DNA of 5,007 nucleotides from Burkholderiales bacterium (lineage in GTDB: Bacteria; Pseudomonadota; Gammaproteobacteria; Burkholderiales; Burkholderiaceae), in assembly GCA_947447845.1 (NCBI GenBank), contig CANFNO010000277.1, positions 1 through 5,007 of the forward strand. Direction: 5' to 3'. Below the pieces are notes generated by a model. The model was not told where the DNA came from. It saw only the letters and a list, made by a program, of their open reading frames with translations, and ran no database searches. A program made the position numbers and the translations under genes. Each line of letters opens with the position of its first letter. Positions within the stretch are counted from its first letter, which is position 1. Shown here piece after piece: positions 1-5,007 of this stretch.

Positions 1-1
1 A

Positions 2-754
2 AAGCCATCCCGAACGGCGCAAACCCTCATTCCCGACTTGAACATCGTGCTCGACCCAGGCCCCAATTTTCAGGTGCAGGGCCACGGCTTGAAGACGCGA
101 CTGACCGGGCTTTTGACACTGCAGGCCGAGGGTCGCGATGTACCGCCAAGGCTGACGGGCGAGTTGCATACGGTAAGCGGCACTTACCGCGCTTACGGCC
201 AAAGCCTGCGCATCGAAGACGGCACCTTGCGCTTTGCCGGGGTCTATGACAACCCCACATTGGACATCCGCGCTGTGCGGCCCAATTTGTCGCAAGTGGT
301 GGGGGTTGAGGTGAGTGGTACGGCGCAGTTCCCCGTAATCCGCCTGTACTCCGAGCCCGACCTGCCGGAAGCTGAGAAATTGTCCTGGTTGGTGCTGGGG
401 CGCTCCAGCGCCAATGGCGGTGCCGAAACAGCCCTGCTGCAGCAGGCTGCACTGGCATTGCTGGCCGGACGCGGCGTTGCGCCAACTGAGGGCATCGGCA
501 AAGCCTTCGGGCTAGACGAGGTGTCGTTGGGCCAGATCGCCACCACCAATTTGGACGGGACAACCGGCAGCGAGGCCACGGTGCGTCTGGGCAAGCGCAT
601 TTCGCGTGATTTTTACGTCGCTTATGAGCGCGGCCTGGCAGGCACGCTTGGCACTTTTTATGTGTTTTATGACCTCTCGCGCCGCTTTACGCTGCGGGGC
701 GAGTCGGGCATTCAGAATGCAGTGGACTTGATCTTTACCACCCGCTACGACTAG
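2..754 (+). CDS. tamB: TamB, translocation and assembly module subunit (C-terminal part; 5' end outside window)
   Basis: The frame is open from the left edge (first full codon at base 2) to a TAG at 752-754, so about 250 codons of a much larger protein are seen; TamB proteins usually exceed 1,000 residues. A TTG at 38 could be read as a start, but coding continues upstream of it, so it is internal. The visible part matches the conserved C-terminal TamB (DUF490) domain: a beta-rich stretch with RAYGQSLRIEDGTLRF, then NPTLDIRAVRPN, VGVEVSGTAQFP, and the diagnostic LYSEPDLPEAEKLSWLVLGR, ending in the strand-like DLIFTTRYD. In the family, TamB is anchored in the inner membrane, spans the periplasm and docks through this C-terminus to the outer-membrane BamA-like protein TamA, helping outer-membrane protein insertion and phospholipid transport. 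tamA would be expected just upstream, outside the window. Family assignment is firm; exact substrate is not known from sequence. Confidence 0.93.
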   Translation, partial: KPSRTAQTLIPDLNIVLDPGPNFQVQGHGLKTRLTGLLTLQAEGRDVPPRLTGELHTVSGTYRAYGQSLRIEDGTLRFAGVYDNPTLDIRAVRPNLSQVVGVEVSGTAQFPVIRLYSEPDLPEAEKLSWLVLGRSSANGGAETALLQQAALALLAGRGVAPTEGIGKAFGLDEVSLGQIATTNLDGTTGSEATVRLGKRISRDFYVAYERGLAGTLGTFYVFYDLSRRFTLRGESGIQNAVDLIFTTRYD

Positions 755-831
755 GTTCACGGACTTGGTGGAAAATGCAAGCATGTCCAGTCTCGGCCAG
801 CCATGGCCAGCCACAACCGAAACGAATCCGG

Positions 832-1344
832 ATGATCACCTTTCTCTTTGAAAATTTTGACTACGCCCCGCGACGGGTCATGGGCCTCTTGGCTTTGGTC
901 TGCGCCAGCATGCTGGCCTTTGGTATGTATTTGCAGCATGTGGTGGGCCTGGAGCCTTGCCCCATGTGCATCGTGCAGCGTTATGCCGACATGTTTGTGC
1001 TGTTTTTTGCGATTCTTGCAGCAGCCGTGTCCAAGCGCGCCGTGATGCTTGGGTCGACATTTTTACTGCTCGTTTCTGCAGGTTTTGGTGCTTTTGTGGC
1101 AGCGCGCCAGAGCTTTTTGCAGTGGTACCCGCCCGAGGTGGTTTCCTGCGGGCGTGACTTCTACGGAATGATCGAAAACTTCCCGCTGCAGCGCGCCTTG
1201 CCGATGATCTTCAAAGGTAGCGGTGATTGCTCCAAGGTGGACTGGACGTTTCTGGGTGGCTCGATTGCAAATTGGTCGTTCGTCTGGTTTTGTTTTGCGG
1301 CGCTGGTGGCATTGACTCTGCTGGTGCGCCAGGCCAAAAGATAG
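832..1344 (+). CDS. dsbB: Disulfide bond formation protein B (DsbB)
   Basis: This is an inner-membrane oxidase that passes electrons from the periplasmic thiol oxidase DsbA to ubiquinone. With the chosen ATG the protein has 170 residues, close to E. coli DsbB (176). Four hydrophobic segments lie near residues 16-34, 52-66, 71-90 and 145-165. The first periplasmic loop carries C43-P-M-C46 in the typical context GLEPCPMCIVQRY, with R50 matching the arginine that contacts quinone in E. coli. The second loop carries C106 and C133, the pair that exchanges with DsbA. All four essential cysteines are therefore present. An in-frame ATG at 775 would add 19 hydrophilic residues; I prefer 832 because the protein then begins at the usual MITFLFENFDY-like N-terminus of the family. 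Neither start has a good Shine-Dalgarno sequence (GGTGG lies only 3 nt before 775). It follows tamB by 77 bp on the same strand and could share its transcript. Confidence 0.93.
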   Translation: MITFLFENFDYAPRRVMGLLALVCASMLAFGMYLQHVVGLEPCPMCIVQRYADMFVLFFAILAAAVSKRAVMLGSTFLLLVSAGFGAFVAARQSFLQWYPPEVVSCGRDFYGMIENFPLQRALPMIFKGSGDCSKVDWTFLGGSIANWSFVWFCFAALVALTLLVRQAKR

Positions 1345-1420
1345 GCCCCCACGCTTGTCGCTGCGCCTACTGCGCTGCCTCCCGAGGGGGCGCGTTTAGC
1401 CTTGGGGCGGCCCGGCGGCG
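1345..1420. repeat. Comamonadaceae-type intergenic repeat with GC-rich hairpin, between convergent genes
   Basis: The whole spacer between the dsbB stop and the stop of the convergent lipoprotein gene is filled by a GC-rich block. GCCCCC at 1345-1350 opens it. GCCTCC at 1377-1382, loop CGA, and GGGGGC at 1386-1391 can form a 6-bp hairpin (one T-G wobble); the first GCCCCC can compete for the same GGGGGC arm. The block ends with CTTGGGGCGGCCCGGCGGCG at 1401-1420. From memory, similar blocks with a perfect GCCCCC-CGA-GGGGGC hairpin followed by TTGGGGCGGCCCGGCGGC recur between genes in many Comamonadaceae genomes; this is recollection, not a search. Position between two converging genes suggests a role as a bidirectional transcript end, but only three T residues (1395-1397) follow the hairpin on the plus strand, so it is not a classical intrinsic terminator. 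Confidence 0.6.
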
Positions 1421-1423
1421 AAA

Positions 1424-2428
1424 CTAAGGCGCTTCCATGATCAGGCGAATGCCGACCAGCGTGTAGCGTGTCTGCGGCGAGTTCCAGTTGCGGTAGCTGG
1501 AGCGTGCATAAAGGCTCCAGGTGTGCCAGGAGCCACCCCGGCGCACATAGACATCGCCATCTTCCGGTCCCTTGGGGTCATCGACTGGTGACTTGGCGTA
1601 ATAGTCTTCTGCATGCCAGTCTTGCGTCCATTCCCAGGCGTTTCCATGCATGTCATACAAGCCAAAGGCATTGGGCGCAAAGCTGGCAACAGGTGCAGTG
1701 AACGCAAAGCCATCATTGCCGGGCAGGGCGTTGGCTGCGAACTGTGGCCACTGCGGTTTGGACGCTTCATCAAATGTATTGGCCACTTTCAGCAGGCATC
1801 GCGGATCGTCCCCGCAGTGGTAACGCGTGGTGGTGCCAGCGCGCGCAGCATATTCCCACTGGGCTTCGGTCGGCAGGCGGTAGGTGCGCCCTTCCTGTTT
1901 GCTCAGCCACGCAACCAGTGCCTGCGCGTCACCCCAAGTCACGTTGACCACCGGATGCGCGTCGCTCTGGGCAAAGCCAGGGTTTAGCCAGCTATAACGC
2001 ACATCTCGGCCTTCAAAGGCATCGCCGCGTTTGCTTTTGGAGGCGTCGTATTGTGCGTTGTAGCCATAGCCGCCGGTGCCATCGGCAATAGATTCAGGCA
2101 CGTAACCCGATCGCTGGACAAACTGACGAAACTGACCGACCGTCACTTCAGTAGCGCCCATGAAGAAGGGGCGGGTGATTCGCACCTTGTGCAAGGGCGC
2201 CTCGTCAAACAGGTTTTCAAGGCGGTACTTTTCCGCCAGCGGATAGGCTTTTTGCAGCGATTCAATCGATTCCTCGCTGCCCATCATGAATTCACCAGCG
2301 GGAATGCGCAGCATGTGCATGCCTAGAGAGTTTGTGATCTCAGTCGGCAAACCGCCAGTCCCGCCACTGCCTGAAGCACAAGCGCTCAAAACCAGCGGGA
2401 GCACAAAGGCGAAAGGGGTGTGGCGCAT
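1424..2428 (-). CDS. Predicted lipoprotein with formylglycine-generating-enzyme-like (SUMF1) domain, catalytic cysteines absent
   Basis: The protein has 334 residues from the ATG at 2428-2426. I chose this start, not the longer frame reaching 2503, because it gives a clear lipoprotein signal: MRHTPFAFVLPLVLSAC with lipobox LSAC and lipidated C17. Alanine at +2 and a Ser/Gly linker follow, suggesting transport to the outer membrane, periplasmic side. Residues ~33-334 form an FGE/SUMF1-type domain: NSLGMHMLRIPAGEFMMGS (33-51), VNVTWGDAQALVAWLS, LPTEAQWEYAARAG (185-198), GNAWEW (262-267), RGGSW (297-301) and a final VGIRL. True aerobic FGEs, which convert a sulfatase cysteine to formylglycine, have two active cysteines just after the RGGS motif; here that stretch (HTWSLYARSSYR) has none. 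The only cysteines in the mature domain are C205 and C211. It is thus unlikely to be a sulfatase activator; a binding or structural role is possible but unproven. The start lies 2 nt after the argA stop, with AAGAAG about 8 nt upstream as a weak ribosome site, implying coupled translation with argA. Confidence 0.88.
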   Translation of the reverse strand: MRHTPFAFVLPLVLSACASGSGGTGGLPTEITNSLGMHMLRIPAGEFMMGSEESIESLQKAYPLAEKYRLENLFDEAPLHKVRITRPFFMGATEVTVGQFRQFVQRSGYVPESIADGTGGYGYNAQYDASKSKRGDAFEGRDVRYSWLNPGFAQSDAHPVVNVTWGDAQALVAWLSKQEGRTYRLPTEAQWEYAARAGTTTRYHCGDDPRCLLKVANTFDEASKPQWPQFAANALPGNDGFAFTAPVASFAPNAFGLYDMHGNAWEWTQDWHAEDYYAKSPVDDPKGPEDGDVYVRRGGSWHTWSLYARSSYRNWNSPQTRYTLVGIRLIMEAP

Positions 2429-2430
2429 GG

Positions 2431-3777
2431 TCAGAGCTTCTTGACGAGAACCTGGCTCTTGCGGTCCCAGTTGTACTTGCGCTTTCGCGCCTCGGGCAGC
2501 CACTCAGGGTCTACCTGCACAAAGCCGCGTTTGATGAACCAGTGCATGGTGCGCGTGGTCAGCACGAAGATGCTATCCAATCCGGCCGCTTTGGCACGTT
2601 GCTCCACGCGTTTCAACACGCGCTCGCCATCGCCCTGACCCTGAACATCGGGAGACACCGTTAGCGCCGCCATTTCGGCAGTTTTGGCTTCCGGGTAGGG
2701 GTAGAGCGCTGCGCAGGCAAAGATCACGCCGTCGTGTTCGATGATGGTGTAGTTTCCGACATCGCGCTCGATCTCGGTGCGGCTGCGTTTGACCAAAGTG
2801 CCATCCTTCTCGAACGGTTCGATCAGTTGCAGAATGCCGCCGACATCGTCCACTCCCGCCTCGCGCAGGCTCTCCAGTTTTTCGTCCACCACCATGGTGC
2901 CAATGCCATCGTGGACATAGACTTCCAGCAGGATCGCACCATCCACCGAGTACGGAATGATGTGGCTGCGTTCCACACCGCTCTTGCAAGCCTTGACGCA
3001 GTGCTGCAAGTAAAAGGCCACATCGGTCGGTTGGTTTGCTGTTGGCAATTCTTGAAGAAGCCGTTCGGCTGCCGCCAGCGGCAACTCCGTGTCGATCGGG
3101 TTATCTTCACCTGCGGGCTCGGTCGGGTGCATGCGGATACCCGGCACCTCGGTCAGAAAGATCAGCTTGTCGGCCTGCAGCGCGGTGGCCACCGAGGTTG
3201 CCACCTCTTCCATGGCCAGGTTAAAGGCGTCGCCAGTGGGTGAAAAACCAAAGGGCGAGAGCAAAACCATCGCACCCATGTCCAGCGTTTTGATGATGCC
3301 AGCCGTGTCCACCTTGCGCACCACGCCGCTATGCTGGAAGTCCACCCCGTCCACGATGCCCACCGGGCGCGCGGTGATGAAGTTGCCGGAAATAACGCGC
3401 ACCGTAGAGTCCGCCATGGGCGTGTTGGGCAGGCCCTGGCTAAAGGCCGCTTCGATCTCGTAACGCAACTGCCCTGCAGCCTCTTGGGCGCAATCCAGCG
3501 CGAGTTCGTCCGTCACCCGGATGCCGTGCGAGTACTTGGCTTCAATGCCTTTGGCCTTGAGCTGCTCCGCCACCTGAGGTCGGAAACCATGCACCAGCAC
3601 GATCTTCACACCCATGCTTTGAATCATGGCCAGGTCCTGCGCCAGGCTGGGCAGCTTGCCCGCTGCAATCGCCTCGCCGGCAATACCCACCACAAAAGTC
3701 TGGTTGCGGAACTTGTGGATGTAGGGTGCCACGGAGCGGAACCAGGGCACGAAGGTGAAGTTAAAGACGGAGGTCAT
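2431..3777 (-). CDS. argA: N-acetylglutamate synthase (amino-acid N-acetyltransferase)
   Basis: The enzyme makes N-acetyl-L-glutamate from acetyl-CoA and L-glutamate, the first step of arginine biosynthesis in the cytoplasm; in the family it is feedback-inhibited by arginine. From the ATG at 3777-3775 it has 448 residues (E. coli ArgA 443). Residues ~15-290 form the amino-acid-kinase-like domain: FVVGIAGEAI (28-37), VLVHGFRPQV (60-69, matching VVVYGARPQI of E. coli), then SGNFITARPVG, VDFQHSG, FNLAMEEVAT and VKACKSGVERSHIIPY. Residues ~300-448 form the GNAT acetyltransferase domain: DDVGGILQLIEPFE, FACAALYPYPE, and the acetyl-CoA loop QGQGDG (379-384), ending with FVLTTRTMHWFIKRGF and KRKYNWDRKSQVLVKKL. 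It resembles classical bifunctional-fold ArgA along its full length. A TTG at 3783 would add two residues; the ATG fits better, although no clear Shine-Dalgarno precedes either. A weak promoter (AGTACA, 17 bp, TAAATA on the minus strand, in the vapC-argA junction) may serve it. Confidence 0.95.
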   Translation of the reverse strand: MTSVFNFTFVPWFRSVAPYIHKFRNQTFVVGIAGEAIAAGKLPSLAQDLAMIQSMGVKIVLVHGFRPQVAEQLKAKGIEAKYSHGIRVTDELALDCAQEAAGQLRYEIEAAFSQGLPNTPMADSTVRVISGNFITARPVGIVDGVDFQHSGVVRKVDTAGIIKTLDMGAMVLLSPFGFSPTGDAFNLAMEEVATSVATALQADKLIFLTEVPGIRMHPTEPAGEDNPIDTELPLAAAERLLQELPTANQPTDVAFYLQHCVKACKSGVERSHIIPYSVDGAILLEVYVHDGIGTMVVDEKLESLREAGVDDVGGILQLIEPFEKDGTLVKRSRTEIERDVGNYTIIEHDGVIFACAALYPYPEAKTAEMAALTVSPDVQGQGDGERVLKRVEQRAKAAGLDSIFVLTTRTMHWFIKRGFVQVDPEWLPEARKRKYNWDRKSQVLVKKL

Positions 3778-3818
3778 GGGCAAGGTGGGGGATGCAAAGT
3801 ATTTAGGGTGGCTAGGCG

Positions 3819-4262
3819 CTAATGTACTGAAGGCTTAAGCAGTAACAGCTGCTTTGCAGGCAGCAGGCGCATAAAGTCCCGGTCAAATGTGACCAGCGTT
3901 TCCTGGCGCTGCAACACGCTGGCTGCAATCCAGGCGTCTGGTACGTCGTTATCGCTCAAGTCCAATTCCAGGCACAGTTTCTTCAATGCCGCCCATTCGT
4001 CTTGCATTGCCAGCATCGAAACACCGGGACGTTGCAGCAGTGCATCGACATAGGCGATGGCGCTGGCCATGGGGGTTGGCTCGGCAAACACCTTGCGGTG
4101 CGTAACTAAACGCAAAAAACTGGCGACCACCGTCCCCAGAAGACCCAATGGCACACCGGTGCGCGCACTTTCCATGGCCCCCAGCAACCACGCCTGCGCG
4201 ACGCCGTGGTGCGGATGATCAGCCCGTGACGCAGCCACCAATACGTTGACGTCGGGCGTCAA
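3819..4262 (-). CDS. vapC: VapC-like PIN-domain toxin (ribonuclease)
   Basis: This 147-residue protein is the probable toxin of a type II toxin-antitoxin pair. PIN-domain toxins of this kind are metal-dependent ribonucleases that cut tRNA or rRNA when freed from their antitoxin. The sequence begins TPDVNVLVAA with the first metal-binding aspartate D4, followed by the HPHHGVAQAWL helix, FLRLVTHRKVF (49-59), PDAWIAASVL with D109, and TFDRDF with D127 and D129. The Glu that many VapC proteins have before the F-[LV]-R motif is valine here (V46); I believe this also occurs in related subfamilies. The start is a TTG (4262-4260), the only usable one, since the frame is closed by TGA at 4283-4281 and D4 must lie near the N-terminus. 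It overlaps the vapB stop by 4 nt (TTGA), with AGGGG about 7 nt upstream, a standard sign of translational coupling. RNA target unknown. Confidence 0.87.
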   Translation of the reverse strand: MTPDVNVLVAASRADHPHHGVAQAWLLGAMESARTGVPLGLLGTVVASFLRLVTHRKVFAEPTPMASAIAYVDALLQRPGVSMLAMQDEWAALKKLCLELDLSDNDVPDAWIAASVLQRQETLVTFDRDFMRLLPAKQLLLLKPSVH

Positions 4263-4525
4263 ACGCCACCCCTGCGGGTGTCATCCAGGTCATCGGCCGC
4301 CTGCAGCATGGATTTGTTGCTGCTGGGGTCTATGCCCTGCTGCAGCCCCGTGCTGCCCTTGAAAACAGGAAGTTCCGGAAGGGCCGATTCACTCGTGCTG
4401 TCCACTTTGGCATATTGCGCCAAAAATTCGCGTACCTTGGCACTAACAGAAGTGCCTTCTTCGATGGCACGGATACGCGCCTTGCGGACGATGGCATCGT
4501 CCAATGAGATTGTCAGATTGGTCAT
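4259..4525 (-). CDS. vapB: VapB-like ribbon-helix-helix antitoxin
   Basis: This 88-residue protein sits directly before the PIN-domain gene and is the probable antitoxin. Residues 2-9 (TNLTISLD) form the expected DNA-contacting beta strand, followed by helix A (~10-23, DAIVRKARIRAIEE) and, after GTS, helix B (~26-39, SVSAKVREFLAQYA): a ribbon-helix-helix domain of the CopG/Arc kind. The remaining half (40-88) is acidic and polar, low in predicted order, and ends DDLDDTRRGGV; in such antitoxins this tail wraps around and blocks the toxin active site. The ATG at 4525-4523 is supported by GGAG (minus strand, 4535-4532) with 6 nt between it and the ATG. In the family the VapB-VapC complex represses its own promoter; the tandem repeat just upstream (4541-4574) is a candidate operator. 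Assignment to the antitoxin role depends on both the fold and the neighbour. Confidence 0.85.
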   Translation of the reverse strand: MTNLTISLDDAIVRKARIRAIEEGTSVSAKVREFLAQYAKVDSTSESALPELPVFKGSTGLQQGIDPSSNKSMLQAADDLDDTRRGGV

Positions 4526-4531
4526 CTTTTA

Positions 4532-4535
4532 CTCC
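4532..4535 (-). promoter_or_regulatory. Ribosome binding site of vapB
   Basis: The plus-strand bases CTCC read as GGAG on the minus strand, 6 nt before the vapB ATG. It is the clearest Shine-Dalgarno sequence in the window and fixes the vapB start. Confidence 0.65.
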
Positions 4536-4540
4536 ACGAG

Positions 4541-4574
4541 AACATGTGAATGAGTGTAGCACGTGAAAGCGTGT
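4541..4574. promoter_or_regulatory. Tandem 17-bp imperfect direct repeat, candidate VapB/VapBC operator
   Basis: AACATGTGAATGAGTGT (4541-4557) is followed at once by AGCACGTGAAAGCGTGT (4558-4574); 13 of 17 positions agree, with shared core CAYGTGAA and shared end GTGT. Each unit holds a 6-bp palindrome (ACATGT, CACGTG). Ribbon-helix-helix antitoxins usually bind short repeats over their own promoter, and these units cover a possible vapB -10 (TACACT on the minus strand, 4558-4553; no good -35 seen) and the -35 region of the divergent hrpA promoter. The repeat is seen directly; its function is inferred. Confidence 0.4.
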
Positions 4575-4576
4575 CA

Positions 4577-4585
4577 TGGGATAAT
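4577..4585 (+). promoter_or_regulatory. Extended -10 promoter element of hrpA
   Basis: TGGGATAAT fits the extended -10 pattern TGnTATAAT, with five of six matches in the hexamer (GATAAT, 4580-4585). The -35 region is poor (GTAGCA at 4556-4561, 18-bp spacer), which is common with extended -10 promoters. Transcription would start about base 4592, on or next to the GTG start codon of hrpA, so the message could be leaderless. Confidence 0.45.
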
Positions 4586-4591
4586 CGCCGG

Positions 4592-5007
4592 GTGAACGCA
4601 CCCCTTTCCCCATCCCCTGCCGTCCCTCTGCACATCGATTTCCCCGAGTCCTTGCCCGTATCGGGCAAGCGCGACGAGATCATGGCTGCCATGCAAGCGC
4701 ATCAGGTCATCATCGTCTGCGGCGAGACCGGCTCCGGCAAGACCACGCAACTACCCAAGATCGCCCTGGCCATGGGGCGAGGAAAGCTGAACTACCCGCT
4801 GACCCTGCCCGATGGGCGCCCGGCGCCACGCGGCAAGATGATCGGCCACACCCAGCCACGCCGGATTGCCGCAAGCTCGGTAGCCAAGCGCATTGCCGAG
4901 GAGTTGAAGACGCCGTTAGGCGATGTGGTGGGCTTCAAGGTGCGTTTTCAGGACCGCCTTTCCAAGGACGCCTCCGTCAAGCTGATGACCGACGGCATCT
5001 TGCTGGC
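4592..5007 (+). CDS. hrpA: ATP-dependent RNA helicase HrpA, DEAH family (5' part; 3' end outside window)
   Basis: From the GTG at 4592 the frame stays open to the right edge, giving 138 complete codons of a protein that is usually about 1,300 residues long. The N-terminal RecA-like helicase domain is recognised by [20 protein letters not shown], Walker A/motif [14 protein letters not shown] (44-56), motif Ia HTQPRRIAA (86-94), VGFKVRFQD (113-121) and motif Ib LMTDGILL (131-138). The DEAH motif itself lies beyond the window. HrpA is a cytoplasmic 3'-5' RNA helicase; in E. coli it acts in mRNA processing and rescue of stalled ribosomes. Between motifs I and Ia, about 16 residues ([16 protein letters not shown], 66-81) are extra compared with E. 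coli HrpA. In-frame upstream starts (ATG 4550, GTG 4571) would add a non-conserved tail; GTG 4592 is preferred because it coincides with the predicted transcript start, but no Shine-Dalgarno precedes it. It diverges from vapBC. Confidence 0.92.
   Translation, partial: MNAPLSPSPAVPLHIDFPESLPVSGKRDEIMAAMQAHQVIIVCGETGSGKTTQLPKIALAMGRGKLNYPLTLPDGRPAPRGKMIGHTQPRRIAASSVAKRIAEELKTPLGDVVGFKVRFQDRLSKDASVKLMTDGILL

Noticed and set aside
27..600. Minus-strand open frames opposite tamB (27-563, 244-600)
   Set aside because: They are Arg/Pro/Ser-rich low-complexity translations typical of antisense frames of a high-GC gene; the plus strand carries the conserved TamB C-terminus.
775..831. Longer DsbB starting at ATG 775
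   Set aside because: The extra 19 residues are hydrophilic and not typical of DsbB, and the ribosome-site match is too close to the ATG; kept only as an alternative.
1377..1400. Strong rho-independent terminator after dsbB
   Set aside because: The hairpin GCCTCC-CGA-GGGGGC is followed by only three T residues and then mixed sequence, so it was recorded as a repeat rather than as a terminator.
1424..2428. Genuine formylglycine-generating enzyme (sulfatase activator)
   Set aside because: No cysteine is present in the segment after RGGSW where the catalytic pair is located in aerobic FGEs.
2429..2503. N-terminal extension of 25 residues on the SUMF1-like lipoprotein
   Set aside because: The extension would lie inside the argA 3' end and would bury the lipoprotein signal peptide; the ATG at 2428 gives a perfect lipobox signal.
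2734..3822. Long open frames on the plus strand opposite argA (2734-3243, 3089-3463, 3331-3822)
   Set aside because: They lie antisense to a full-length, well-recognised argA in a GC-rich gene and show no recognisable domain; they are codon-bias shadows.
4278..4553. Plus-strand frame opposite vapB
   Set aside because: Ser/Leu-rich antisense translation with no recognisable motif; vapB on the minus strand has a ribbon-helix-helix fold, a good ribosome site and coupling to vapC.

Overview
The window looks like a chromosomal segment from a betaproteobacterium of the Burkholderiales, most likely Comamonadaceae (Rhodoferax/Polaromonas-like). This rests on the protein flavour of TamB, DsbB, ArgA and HrpA, the moderately high GC content by eye, and a repeat at 1345-1420 that resembles the GCCCCC-CGA-GGGGGC intergenic repeat I recall from Comamonadaceae genomes. 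No database search was possible, so the taxonomy is an inference.

Layout, left to right. (1) 2-754 (+): the C-terminal ~250 codons of tamB, the inner-membrane/periplasmic partner of TamA in outer-membrane assembly and lipid traffic. (2) 832-1344 (+): dsbB, a four-helix quinone-linked oxidase that reoxidises DsbA. (3) 1345-1423: the intergenic repeat between convergent genes. (4) 1424-2428 (-): a predicted lipoprotein with a formylglycine-generating-enzyme (SUMF1) fold but without the catalytic cysteines. (5) 2431-3777 (-): argA, N-acetylglutamate synthase, whose stop codon lies two bases before the lipoprotein start. (6) 3819-4525 (-): a vapB-vapC type II toxin-antitoxin pair, overlapping by 4 nt, with TTG as the toxin start. 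(7) 4526-4591: a 66-bp divergent intergenic region holding a 17-bp-period tandem repeat (candidate VapB operator) and an extended -10 element. (8) 4592-5007 (+): the 5' part of hrpA, a DEAH-box RNA helicase, running off the right edge.

The genes do not form one pathway. They are mainly housekeeping loci (envelope assembly, periplasmic disulfide formation, arginine biosynthesis, RNA metabolism) with one small accessory module, vapBC, between argA and hrpA. All genes on the minus strand (vapB, vapC, argA, lipoprotein) are closely spaced and could be read as one transcript from the vapB promoter; argA may also have its own weak promoter. No stretch over 300 bases lacks a gene. No tRNA, rRNA, CRISPR array or insertion sequence was seen. 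The points most worth a second look are the cysteine-less FGE-like lipoprotein linked to argA, the tandem repeat in the vapB-hrpA spacer, and the possible leaderless GTG start of hrpA. I do not see evidence for a wholly new multi-gene system here.
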